A DNA stretch of 9,010 bases from assembly GCA_049646245.1 (NCBI GenBank), contig JBARVL010000009.1:1-9010 (forward strand), in the 5' to 3' direction. The notes under the pieces were generated by a model. That model was not told where the DNA came from. It did not search any database and was given only the letters and a program-made list of their open reading frames with translations. Positions 1-6,142 of the stretch are shown here, in pieces. This DNA comes from Crinalium sp049646245 (GTDB lineage Bacteria; Cyanobacteriota; Cyanobacteriia; Cyanobacteriales; PCC-9333). Made by a program: the position numbers and the translations under genes. Position 1 is the first letter of the stretch, and each line of letters begins with the position of its first letter.

Positions 1-23
1 CATCCTGGGGAACCATACAGACT

Positions 24-47
24 AAGCCTGCAAAGGCAGGCTTTTTT
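24..47 (+). terminator. Rho-independent-type terminator hairpin upstream of glk
   Basis: An 8-bp stem (AAGCCTGC at 24-31 paired with GCAGGCTT at 36-43) closes a 4-nt loop and runs straight into six T residues (42-47). This is the classic intrinsic terminator layout on the + strand and probably ends a transcript entering from the left of the window. The palindromic stem also resembles dispersed cyanobacterial repeats, so it could be a repeat acting as a terminator. No coding region is recognisable in positions 1-23. Confidence 0.6.
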
Positions 48-76
48 AATTAATGTTTGATGTTAATTAAAAATCT

Positions 77-152
77 AGCCCGCGTAGGCGGGCTTTGTTA
101 GTGTAGCTGCACCCTTCAGGGTGTCAGGGTTATATAAAATGAAACAGCCCTG
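77..152. repeat. REP-like cluster of palindromes in the glk leader
   Basis: Three inverted repeats follow one another. AGCCCGC (77-83) pairs with GCGGGCT (88-94) around GTAG. CACCC (110-114) pairs with GGGTG (119-123) around TTCA. CAGGG (125-129) can pair with CCCTG (148-152) over a longer loop. The GC-rich stems stand out from AT-rich surroundings. From general knowledge, similar palindrome strings recur in cyanobacterial intergenic DNA, but copy number cannot be tested here. If transcribed, they would fold in the untranslated leader of glucokinase or act as processing or stabilising structures. Confidence 0.5.
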
Positions 153-224
153 CCTTATCAAGGGGAGGGGGTAAGACTAGAAGATATAACATTACTTTGA
201 TACTGTGAGCGAAAAATTATAACT
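153..224 (+). other. Gene-free leader immediately upstream of glk
   Basis: This stretch contains a purine run (160-172) and AT-rich sequence leading to the glucokinase start. Possible -10-like hexamers are TATAAC (185-190) and GATACT (199-204), but neither has a convincing -35 partner, so no promoter is called. There is no clear Shine-Dalgarno sequence within 12 nt of the ATG at 225. The closest purine run, GAG at 207-209, lies 15 nt upstream. Confidence 0.4.
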
Positions 225-1265
225 ATGACTTTATTACTAGCAGGAGATATCGGCGGTACTAAAACTAACTTGCGACTGGTGCAGGTTTTGGAGGGAGGGA
301 AATTAAATACTCTCTATCAAGAGATTTTTTCTAGCCGCAAGTATTCAGATTTGCTGCCACTGGTACAGCAGTTTCTAACAACAGCTAGTCAACATTTGGG
401 GGAGGAAAAAAAGCCAGAAAAGGCTTGTTTAGCGATCGCAGGTCCGATTGTTGACAATACATCTATACTACCTAACCTTGGTTGGTCGCTTAATGCTAAA
501 AGTTTAGAGCAACATCTAGGCATCAAACCGATTAGTTTGATCAACGATTTTGCTGCCGTTGGTTATGGAATACTAGGTTTATCCACATCAGAAATTCACA
601 CTTTGCAAGTTGGTAAGCGCGATCTAAATGCTCCCATTTGTGTTATTGGCGCTGGTACGGGTTTAGGAGAAGGCTTTTTAATTCCGCAAGCAGATAGCTA
701 TCAAGTGTTTGCAACAGAAGGGGGACATTCTGACTTTGCGCCGAGATCGGAGTTGGAATTTAATTTTTTGAAGTACTTGCTAGATAAGCATAATATTGAT
801 CGAGTTTCTTACGATCGCGTGGTTTCTGGTCGGGGTATTATAGCTTTATACCAGTTTTTACGCGATCGGCATTTTGCTGAGGAATCACTTGAAATTGCCC
901 AAATAATCAGACAGTGGGAAGCAGAAGCTGGACAAATTGCAAAAACTGTCGATCCGGCGGCGGTAATTTCTAAGGCTGCTTTAGCAAAAAGCGATCGCCT
1001 GTGTCAACAGACGATGCAAATGTTTTTAGAAATATACGGTGCTGAGGCTGGTAATTTCGCTCTCAAAGTTCTACCTTACGGCGGTGTTTATATTGCTGGT
1101 GGGGTTGCTGCTAAGAATTTGCAGTTGCTTCAAGAGGGAACTTTTATCCATGCTTTTAATGATAAAGGTCGGGTGAGTTCTGTACTGGAAAAGATCCCAG
1201 TTCATGTAATTTTGAATCAAGAAGTGGGATTAATTGGAGCAGCACTATACGCTGCTAAATTGTAG
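225..1265 (+). CDS. glk: Glucokinase (ROK-independent Glk family)
   Basis: This enzyme phosphorylates glucose with ATP to glucose 6-phosphate in the cytoplasm, feeding glycolysis and the oxidative pentose phosphate pathway. The 346-residue protein matches the E. coli Glk type (PF02685) along its whole length. It has the N-terminal phosphate-binding loop GDIGGTKTN (7-15), AIAGPI (70-75), LINDFAAV (105-112) with the expected catalytic Asp108, the glycine-rich GAGTGLGEG (142-150), EGGHSDFAP (165-173) with sugar-contacting Glu/His, SGRG (201-204), and the C-terminal adenosine-site motif GGVYIAGGVAAK (286-297). It is slightly longer than the E. coli enzyme (321 residues), as is common in cyanobacteria. 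The ATG at 225 is chosen because the ATP loop follows seven residues later, as in relatives. A HIP1 site lies inside the gene at 432. Its neighbours are sugar-import genes, which fits a role in using imported glucose or glucosides, although cyanobacterial Glk also recycles glycogen-derived glucose. Confidence 0.95.
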   Translation: MTLLLAGDIGGTKTNLRLVQVLEGGKLNTLYQEIFSSRKYSDLLPLVQQFLTTASQHLGEEKKPEKACLAIAGPIVDNTSILPNLGWSLNAKSLEQHLGIKPISLINDFAAVGYGILGLSTSEIHTLQVGKRDLNAPICVIGAGTGLGEGFLIPQADSYQVFATEGGHSDFAPRSELEFNFLKYLLDKHNIDRVSYDRVVSGRGIIALYQFLRDRHFAEESLEIAQIIRQWEAEAGQIAKTVDPAAVISKAALAKSDRLCQQTMQMFLEIYGAEAGNFALKVLPYGGVYIAGGVAAKNLQLLQEGTFIHAFNDKGRVSSVLEKIPVHVILNQEVGLIGAALYAAKL

Positions 1266-1293
1266 TTAAATCATGTAAAATCAACGTTTGTAG

Positions 1294-1350
1294 GGGCGGG
1301 TTGCACAAAAAATTTATCCTTACCAACCATTGATATACATAAACCCGCCC
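1294..1350. repeat. Long-loop inverted repeat between convergent genes
   Basis: GGGCGGGTT (1294-1302) and AACCCGCCC (1342-1350) are perfect 9-bp inverted arms separated by 39 nt. The outer flanks TAGG and CCTAA extend the pairing imperfectly. The element sits in the 138-bp gap between the convergent glucokinase and binding-protein genes and could act as a bidirectional terminator or be a small dispersed repeat. GGGCGGGTT/AACCCGCCC arms are familiar from cyanobacterial intergenic repeats, but this is recall rather than a search result. No T-tract follows either arm, so terminator function is uncertain. Confidence 0.5.
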
Positions 1351-1403
1351 TAACCTAACGAACGATTTCTGCGTAAGTCCTGAAAATCTTTCATAACGGC
1401 GAT

Positions 1404-2768
1404 TTAATTAAAAAATAAATTGAGTCGTTGCTGAGATGCTTTGAGTGCTTCTTGGGGAGAGTTTTTACCTAGTAATACAGATTCGATCGCTCTACCTATA
1501 TTCTCTGATATGCGATTATAGCCTGGAAATATGGGACGCGATCGCGCTACGTTTGCTTGTTTTAAAAATACTTTCACTGCTGGTAATTTAGCTATAAATT
1601 CTTGATAAGCAGGACTTTGACGCGATTTAAGATTTACTGGTAAATACCCTGTACCTAGCGCCCATTGAGTTTGGGAATCTTCACTTAAAAGATATTCTAT
1701 AAAAGTAAAGGCAGCACGTTCTCGTTCTGGATTAGACTTTAAAATAAATAAATTTTCGCCACCTGTTACTGTTGCTGGTTTCACTTTTGCGGGAATGGGA
1801 AAGACATCAAAATCAACGCCTGTTGCTTGTAGTTCTCCGAGTGTCCAAGGTCCTGTTAACTGCATAGCTACTTTACCAGCAAGAAAGCCATCTAATTCAT
1901 AACCACGTTCTGGTAAAGATAAGACTGCGGAACCATCTTTAATTAAATTGTGCCAGAATTCTAAGGCGGCGATCGCTCCATTATTTACTAAATTTACATT
2001 CTTGGCATTGGCATCTTTTCCTGCATCAATTAGTTCCCCGCCACCACTCCACATAAAGGGCAACCAATTAAATACCGTCCACTCTCCTTTTCCTAAAGGT
2101 AATAGCATCCCATGTTGATCTATCCGGTTGTCGCCATTGGTATCAACTGTTAATTTACGCGCTACTTGACGCAACTCTTCCCAGGTTTTCGGCAACTGAG
2201 TAATTCCCGCAGCTTTAAATAAGCTAGGACGATAAAAAACCCCGACATTATTCGTGCCAAAAGATACCGACCAAGTATGCCCCCCATATTCCATCGCTTC
2301 AAATAATGCTGGGTCAATCTGATCTTTTAAGGGTGATGTTGCCAGCTTATCTTCTAAGGGGAGAATTGCGTTTAATTCTACTAATTGACCTGTCAGCATT
2401 GGAGAAAACCATAGCAGATCGGGAACAGCATTCCCTACTACAGCAGCTAAAATTTTTGGTAATTGCTGATCTGGTTGTCCAATATATAATGATTCTACCT
2501 GAATGTTGGGATGTGTTTGATTAAATTTGTCTACAAGTGATTGCAAGACATCTCGGTTAGGTGGTGGATTTACTCCTTGCCAGAGTGTTAAATTGATCAC
2601 ACCGTCTGTATTAGTCGGTTTCGCTACTAGCTGACATCCTGTTATTCCTAGTAAGAAAATACTCAAAAGCAAGCTGATGCTGATATTTCTACCTAGCTGC
2701 TGGAAAAATTTACTCGATCTTGTTTGCCAACGGCTGGTTAAACCCAATAAAGTTAAAATATTTTTCAT
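1404..2768 (-). CDS. Sugar ABC transporter substrate-binding lipoprotein (MalE type, family 1)
   Basis: This is the periplasmic sugar-capturing subunit of a carbohydrate ABC importer, anchored in the membrane by lipid. The 454-residue protein has a long basic N-region, a hydrophobic core (about 31-41) and a lipobox ITGC with Cys45 as the predicted lipidated residue. The mature part is a typical bacterial extracellular solute-binding family 1 protein: LWQG strand (62-65), KFNQTHPNI (81-89), VPDLLW (115-120), PKTWEEL (193-199), the acidic loop DTNGDNRID (209-217), GKVAMQLTGPW (298-308) and GYLPVN (374-379). It is divergent from the next binding protein and convergent with glk. No permease or ATPase follows it on its strand inside the window, so it either works with the permeases across the divergent promoter or with a transporter elsewhere. 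The substrate cannot be predicted. The start at 2768 leaves the usual signal-peptide arrangement; no strong Shine-Dalgarno sequence precedes it. Confidence 0.9.
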   Translation of the reverse strand: MKNILTLLGLTSRWQTRSSKFFQQLGRNISISLLLSIFLLGITGCQLVAKPTNTDGVINLTLWQGVNPPPNRDVLQSLVDKFNQTHPNIQVESLYIGQPDQQLPKILAAVVGNAVPDLLWFSPMLTGQLVELNAILPLEDKLATSPLKDQIDPALFEAMEYGGHTWSVSFGTNNVGVFYRPSLFKAAGITQLPKTWEELRQVARKLTVDTNGDNRIDQHGMLLPLGKGEWTVFNWLPFMWSGGGELIDAGKDANAKNVNLVNNGAIAALEFWHNLIKDGSAVLSLPERGYELDGFLAGKVAMQLTGPWTLGELQATGVDFDVFPIPAKVKPATVTGGENLFILKSNPERERAAFTFIEYLLSEDSQTQWALGTGYLPVNLKSRQSPAYQEFIAKLPAVKVFLKQANVARSRPIFPGYNRISENIGRAIESVLLGKNSPQEALKASQQRLNLFFN

Positions 2769-2795
2769 ATAAAGATGATAAGGTAAGCCTGGGAT

Positions 2796-2807
2796 TTATT
2801 GCAATAA
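2796..2807. promoter_or_regulatory. 12-bp perfect palindrome, candidate operator
   Basis: TTATTGCAATAA is a perfect 12-bp palindrome in the 123-bp region between the two divergent binding-protein genes. It begins 28 nt upstream of the minus-strand start and ends 84 nt before the plus-strand start. Its place in a divergent sugar-transport promoter region is what one expects of an operator for a dimeric repressor or activator. No regulator gene lies next to it, and a 12-bp palindrome can occur by chance, so this is a weak call. Confidence 0.3.
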
Positions 2808-2828
2808 TTATGAGATTGATGAATTAAC

Positions 2829-2858
2829 CGCAGATAAACGCAGATAAACGCAGATGCA
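2829..2858. repeat. Three tandem 10-bp repeats in the divergent intergenic region
   Basis: CGCAGATAAA occurs at 2829-2838 and 2839-2848, and a third copy, CGCAGATGCA (2849-2858), differs at two positions. The period of 10 bp is close to one helical turn, so the copies present the same face of the DNA. They lie 34-63 bp upstream of the plus-strand binding-protein start. CGCAGAT-type strings are also, from memory, a frequent dispersed intergenic repeat in cyanobacteria, so a regulatory role is only one reading. Confidence 0.6.
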
Positions 2859-2882
2859 AGCCAAAATTGATCTGCTTATACC

Positions 2883-2887
2883 AGAGG
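2883..2887 (+). promoter_or_regulatory. Possible ribosome binding site of the second binding protein
   Basis: AGAGG at 2883-2887 precedes the ATG at 2892 with a short 4-nt spacer. It supports this start, although the spacing is below the usual optimum. Confidence 0.4.
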
Positions 2888-2891
2888 TCTA

Positions 2892-4220
2892 ATGAGTAAA
2901 AAAACAATTTGGCAAGTTTTTAAAAGTAAATTTTTGTCACTTAAATTATTGAATATCAGTGTTTTAAAGCGGAATTTTTGGCTAATAAGAGCTATTTCGT
3001 TATTTTTAGTGCTGGTTATTAGTAGTTGTGTATATCGTAGTAATGCACAAATAACTACAGTCACTCTTAGCGGTTGGCAAAGTAATCCTAATGAACAAAA
3101 ACTGTTAGCTGATTTATTTAAAAAGTTTGAAGCTACACATCCTAAAATAAAAATTAAATATCAGGTGATTAATGACCAATATATGGATGTGATCAAAACG
3201 AGGTTAATTGCTGATGCTGCTCCTGATATTTTCTATTTAGATGCTTTTGAAGCTCCTTTGTTAATTAAATCTGGGGTGATTCAACCTTTAAATTCTTACA
3301 TTAAGAAGGATTTTGATTTAGCTGATATTCAGCCAACACTCCTTAACGCTTTCAAGCAAAATGGCAAGATTTACGGTTTACCTAAAGATTTTTCTACTTT
3401 AGCTTTATTTTATAACAAAAAGGCTTTTAATGAGGTAGGACTAAAACAACCTCCTAAAACTTGGCAGCAGCTTTTAGAATACTCTAAAAAACTTACTTTA
3501 GATCGTAACAATGACGGTAGAATAGATCAATATGGTTTAGCGATCGCACCAGAATTACCACGTCAATATTTTACGATCAAAGCTTTCGGCGGTCAATTAG
3601 TAGACAAAACTGGTAAAGCAGCATTTGCAACGCCTAAAGGTTTAAAAGGATTACAATTAATTGTCGATCAATATCGTAAAGATAAGTCTTCGGCGCAACC
3701 TTCAGATATGGGTGCTAGTTCAGGTAGTGAAGTTTTTGGACAAGGAAAAGCTGCAATGGCGATCGAAGGAAGTTGGGCTATACCTTTTTTAAAAGAAACT
3801 TTTCCTGAAATTAACTTTTCTACTACAGAAATACCCACTATAAATGGTAAAAAAGGCACAATGGCTTATACGGTTGCTTATGTGATGAATAAAAAATCTC
3901 AACATAAAGATGCTGCCTGGCAAGTTATTTCTTATTTAACTAGCAAACAAGGTATGAAAGCTTGGGCAAAAGAAGGATTAGTATTACCTAGCCGTAAATC
4001 TGTTTTAACAGAATTAAACTATGCTAAAAATCCTTTATATGCTGCTTTTGTATCTGGTGCAAATTATGCTACTACCTGGCAAGCTGGTGAGCATTTGCCC
4101 ACAATTCTTAATCAATTTAACAATCAATTTATTAGCGCCTTAATTGGAGAACAACCTTTAGCAGCAGCGATGAAAAAAGCTCAGGAAACAGCTAATAAAG
4201 AAATAGATTTGGCAAATTAA
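2892..4220 (+). CDS. Sugar ABC transporter substrate-binding lipoprotein, first gene of the permease operon
   Basis: This periplasmic binding protein delivers a sugar to the two permeases encoded just downstream. The 442-residue protein has a basic N-region of about 33 residues, a hydrophobic core (34-43) and a lipobox ISSC with Cys46 as the predicted lipid anchor. Family 1 solute-binding features follow in order: LSGWQSNPNEQ (59-69), KKFEATHPKIKIKY (77-90), APDIFYLD (110-117), YGLPKDFSTLALFYNKKAF (161-179), PPKTWQQL (187-194), the acidic loop DRNNDGRID (204-212), FGQGKAAMAIEGSW (282-295) and GLVLPSR (362-368). It shares organisation and the acidic loop with the divergent 454-residue protein, so the two are distant paralogues. 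Relatives include GgtB-type glucosylglycerol and Gls-type glucoside binding proteins of cyanobacteria, but I cannot assign the ligand. Expression relative to the permeases may be tuned by the structured gap after its stop codon. Confidence 0.92.
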   Translation: MSKKTIWQVFKSKFLSLKLLNISVLKRNFWLIRAISLFLVLVISSCVYRSNAQITTVTLSGWQSNPNEQKLLADLFKKFEATHPKIKIKYQVINDQYMDVIKTRLIADAAPDIFYLDAFEAPLLIKSGVIQPLNSYIKKDFDLADIQPTLLNAFKQNGKIYGLPKDFSTLALFYNKKAFNEVGLKQPPKTWQQLLEYSKKLTLDRNNDGRIDQYGLAIAPELPRQYFTIKAFGGQLVDKTGKAAFATPKGLKGLQLIVDQYRKDKSSAQPSDMGASSGSEVFGQGKAAMAIEGSWAIPFLKETFPEINFSTTEIPTINGKKGTMAYTVAYVMNKKSQHKDAAWQVISYLTSKQGMKAWAKEGLVLPSRKSVLTELNYAKNPLYAAFVSGANYATTWQAGEHLPTILNQFNNQFISALIGEQPLAAAMKKAQETANKEIDLAN

Positions 4221-4231
4221 ATGCCAGTAAG

Positions 4232-4365
4232 TTATGCCAGTAGCCATTAAACCAATGAGCAAAAGTCAAATTGACCCCCCAATGCGGGGGAAATAAATCT
4301 TGCTCCCTCTCCGTTTCGGGGAGGGCTGGGGAGGGGTTTTTCGGATTTATGCCAGTAGCCATTAA
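4232..4365 (+). repeat. Small G-rich insertion bounded by 19-bp direct repeats
   Basis: The 19-mer TTATGCCAGTAGCCATTAA occurs perfectly at 4232-4250 and again at 4347-4365, enclosing 96 bp (4251-4346). The second copy contains a possible start and first codons of the permease, ATG at 4349. The enclosed DNA holds two hairpins and a G-rich tract and looks like a dispersed non-coding element. Removing one repeat plus the insert would leave the first in-frame ATG 13 bp after the binding-protein stop, the same gap as between the two permease genes. The layout fits insertion with target duplication or a slippage or recombination event. A shorter echo, ATGCCAGTA at 4221-4229, lies just after the stop codon. 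No transposase or terminal inverted repeat is seen. Confidence 0.6.
4305..4341 (+). terminator. Intercistronic hairpin with T-tract (possible attenuator)
   Basis: CCCTCTCCG (4305-4313) pairs with CGGGGAGGG (4317-4325) around TTT, a 9-bp stem with one G-T wobble. Another G-rich run (4328-4336) and five T residues (4337-4341) follow. Because of the extra G-rich spacer it is not a textbook terminator, but it could cause partial termination or stop RNA decay between the binding-protein and permease cistrons. A smaller hairpin, CCCCC (4276-4280) with GGGGG (4286-4290), lies upstream. Confidence 0.4.
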
Positions 4366-4368
4366 GGA
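4364..4368 (+). promoter_or_regulatory. Shine-Dalgarno AAGGA deciding the permease start
   Basis: AAGGA at 4364-4368 lies 10 nt before the ATG at 4379, a better signal than the G-rich tract 12 nt before the alternative ATG at 4349. It is the main reason for preferring 4379. Confidence 0.45.
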
Positions 4369-4378
4369 TATAGTCAGA

Positions 4379-5275
4379 ATGAGAGATAAACTAGCGACAA
4401 ATAAAATTAGATCAGCTATTAATGGCTACTTGTTTATGAGTCCTACTATCGTGATTATGAGTGTGTTTTTACTCGCACCAATATTTTATACAATATTTTT
4501 ATCTTTCCATAAAGTTCAGATTTTAGGCGAATTAAATTATCAAATAATTGGATTCAAAAATTTTTGGCGAATTCTTCAGGATGAAAGAGTTGGAATTGCT
4601 CTGAAAAACACGATTGAGTATGTCCTAATAGTTGTGCCTATTCAGACAATGTTAGCATTATTTTTAGCTGTAATCCTGAATTCTGAAATTAAAGGAAAAA
4701 ATTGGTTTAGAATTATATTTTTTCTCCCAACGGTTACTTCTTCAGCAGTGTTAACACTAATTTTTATGTGGATTTATAACAGTAATGGTTTATTAAACGA
4801 TTTTCTAGCTTTTTTACATTTACCTACTTACAACTGGATAGGTGATCCTGCTGTAGCACTGAAATCTATTATGCTAATGAATATTTGGTCAACTGCTCCT
4901 TTTTATATGGTAATTTATTTAGCAGCTTTGCAAGATATTCCTTTATCACTTTATGAGGCGGCTAGAATTGATGGTGCGACAATGGCGGAACAGTTTTTTC
5001 ATATTACACTGCCGTTCCTTAAACCTGTAACTTTTTTTATATTAGTCATGGGTATTATTGGAACGTTTCAGCTTTTCGATCAATCTTATATATTTTCTGG
5101 TGGTTCAGGTGGTCCCAATAATTCCACTTTAACTGTAGTTTTACTAATATATCAATATGCTTTTAAAAGTTTAGATATGGGTTATGCAGCAGCACTAGCG
5201 TTAATGCTTGCGGGTATAATTATGCTAGTAACTTTGATCCAACGCAGTTTATTTAGAGAAGAAAAGTTAAACTAA
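4379..5275 (+). CDS. Sugar ABC transporter permease, MalF type
   Basis: This is one of two inner-membrane channel subunits of the carbohydrate importer. From ATG 4379 the protein has 298 residues, normal for the family. About six membrane segments are visible (roughly 16-40, 76-100, 110-133, 160-185, 213-235, 265-288). The cytoplasmic EAA loop that docks onto the ATPase is intact: EAARIDGA (193-200) followed by ITLP (209-212). The tail FSGGSGGPNNST (239-250) is typical of MalF/UgpA-like sugar permeases. An in-frame ATG at 4349 would add ten residues (MPVAIKDIVR), and still longer readings from TTG 4271 would translate the G-rich repeat, which is unlikely. The preferred start has the better Shine-Dalgarno signal and places the first helix as in relatives. 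The next permease starts 13 nt after its stop, so the two are co-translated partners. Confidence 0.9.
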   Translation: MRDKLATNKIRSAINGYLFMSPTIVIMSVFLLAPIFYTIFLSFHKVQILGELNYQIIGFKNFWRILQDERVGIALKNTIEYVLIVVPIQTMLALFLAVILNSEIKGKNWFRIIFFLPTVTSSAVLTLIFMWIYNSNGLLNDFLAFLHLPTYNWIGDPAVALKSIMLMNIWSTAPFYMVIYLAALQDIPLSLYEAARIDGATMAEQFFHITLPFLKPVTFFILVMGIIGTFQLFDQSYIFSGGSGGPNNSTLTVVLLIYQYAFKSLDMGYAAALALMLAGIIMLVTLIQRSLFREEKLN

Positions 5276-5278
5276 AGG
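5274..5278 (+). promoter_or_regulatory. Ribosome binding site AAAGG overlapping the previous stop codon
   Basis: AAAGG at 5274-5278 overlaps the TAA of the MalF-type gene (5273-5275) and stands 10 nt before ATG 5289. This supports tight translational linkage of the two permeases. Confidence 0.5.
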
Positions 5279-5288
5279 TTTTAAATAA

Positions 5289-6110
5289 ATGGCGCGTCCT
5301 TGGTTGAAAGTAATTTTATATGCCTTTTTGGTGTTGTACGCTGTTATTACTGTTATTCCTTTTGCTTGGGCGCTTTCGGCATCGTTTAAGCCTTTATCCG
5401 AAATTGTCGCTGGTGGCATGAATTTTATTCCTCAAAAATTTACTTTAGATAATTATCAGCAAATCTTTTTTGAGGAACCTTTATTTGGTCGGTGGTTGGT
5501 TAATAGTGTTTTTGTAGCTATCTGCGTAACTGGGTTAAATCTTTTATTCAACTCAATGTCAGGTTATGCTTTGGCAAGGATGAGTTTTCCTGGGAATCGC
5601 TTTTGGTTTTTTGTTGTTCTAGCTGTGGTAATGGTTCCAGGGCAAATAACTTTGATCCCGACGTTTTTAATTTTAAAATATCTCGGTTGGCTCAATTCAT
5701 ACCAGGGGTTAATTGTTCCAAGTTTAGTTAATGCTACGTTTATTTTTATGATGCGGCAGTTTTTTATTAATTTTCCTGGTGAGTTAGAGGAGGCGGCTGC
5801 CCTTGATGGCTTAAGTCGTTGGGAAACTTTTTGGCAAATTGTTCTGCCTTTGGCAAAGCCAGCATTGGCTGCACAAGCAATATTTATTTTTATGGGTTCT
5901 TGGAATAACTTTTTGATGCCTTTGTTAATATTATCAGACCAAGATTTATTTACTTTGCCTCTAGGATTAAATGCTTTTAAAGGGCAATATATTAGTTATT
6001 GGAATTATATTATGGCGGCATCAATGGTGTTTACATTGCCTGCACTAGCTATTTATGCGTTTTTTAATCGCTATTTTATTCAAGGGGTAAGTTTTACCGG
6101 AGGGAAGTAG
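5289..6110 (+). CDS. Sugar ABC transporter permease, MalG type
   Basis: This is the second channel subunit, expected to pair one-to-one with the MalF-type permease. The 273-residue length is typical for MalG/UgpE-like proteins. Membrane segments are visible at about 8-30, 70-95, 105-129, 139-158, 192-213 and 240-260. The ATPase-docking loop is EEAAALDGLSRWETFWQIVLP (167-187, EAA core at 168-170, Gly174, terminal LP), and the C-terminus RYFIQGVSFTGGK is the characteristic end of this subfamily. PGNRFW (101-106) and MVPGQITLIP (115-124) are also family-like. No ATPase gene follows, so energy must come from an ABC subunit encoded elsewhere, as with shared MsiK/MalK-like ATPases. No convincing terminator follows the TAG; the kinase gene begins 103 bp later on the same strand. 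Confidence 0.93.
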   Translation: MARPWLKVILYAFLVLYAVITVIPFAWALSASFKPLSEIVAGGMNFIPQKFTLDNYQQIFFEEPLFGRWLVNSVFVAICVTGLNLLFNSMSGYALARMSFPGNRFWFFVVLAVVMVPGQITLIPTFLILKYLGWLNSYQGLIVPSLVNATFIFMMRQFFINFPGELEEAAALDGLSRWETFWQIVLPLAKPALAAQAIFIFMGSWNNFLMPLLILSDQDLFTLPLGLNAFKGQYISYWNYIMAASMVFTLPALAIYAFFNRYFIQGVSFTGGK

Positions 6111-6142
6111 CTTGATTTAATAAAACATCAAATGGTGGCAAG

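Noticed and set aside
2306..2524. 72-codon frame on the + strand.
   Set aside because: It lies wholly inside the well-supported minus-strand binding-protein gene, and its product has no recognisable domain.
2770..2806. A minus-strand promoter, TTGCAA then 17 nt then TTATCA, before the binding-protein gene.
   Set aside because: The -10 hexamer matches the consensus poorly and would leave an almost leaderless transcript, so the support is too weak.
2876..3064. 62-codon frame on the minus strand over the start of the second binding protein.
   Set aside because: It is antisense to the signal-peptide region of a clear gene; the hydrophobic look reflects AT-rich antisense sequence.
3668..3859. 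63-codon minus-strand frame.
   Set aside because: It is antisense within the second binding-protein gene, with no domain or ribosome binding site.
4234..4296. A 20-codon reading frame starting at the upstream copy of the 19-bp repeat (MPVAIKPMSK...).
   Set aside because: It is best explained as the relic of the duplicated permease 5' end. It has no clear ribosome binding site and no independent evidence of being a gene.
4271..4348. TTG-initiated N-terminal extension of the MalF-type permease (26 extra residues).
   Set aside because: It translates the hairpin-rich non-coding element, giving a Gly/Ser/Cys-rich stretch unlike any permease N-terminus. Normal-length starts at 4349 and 4379 lie downstream.
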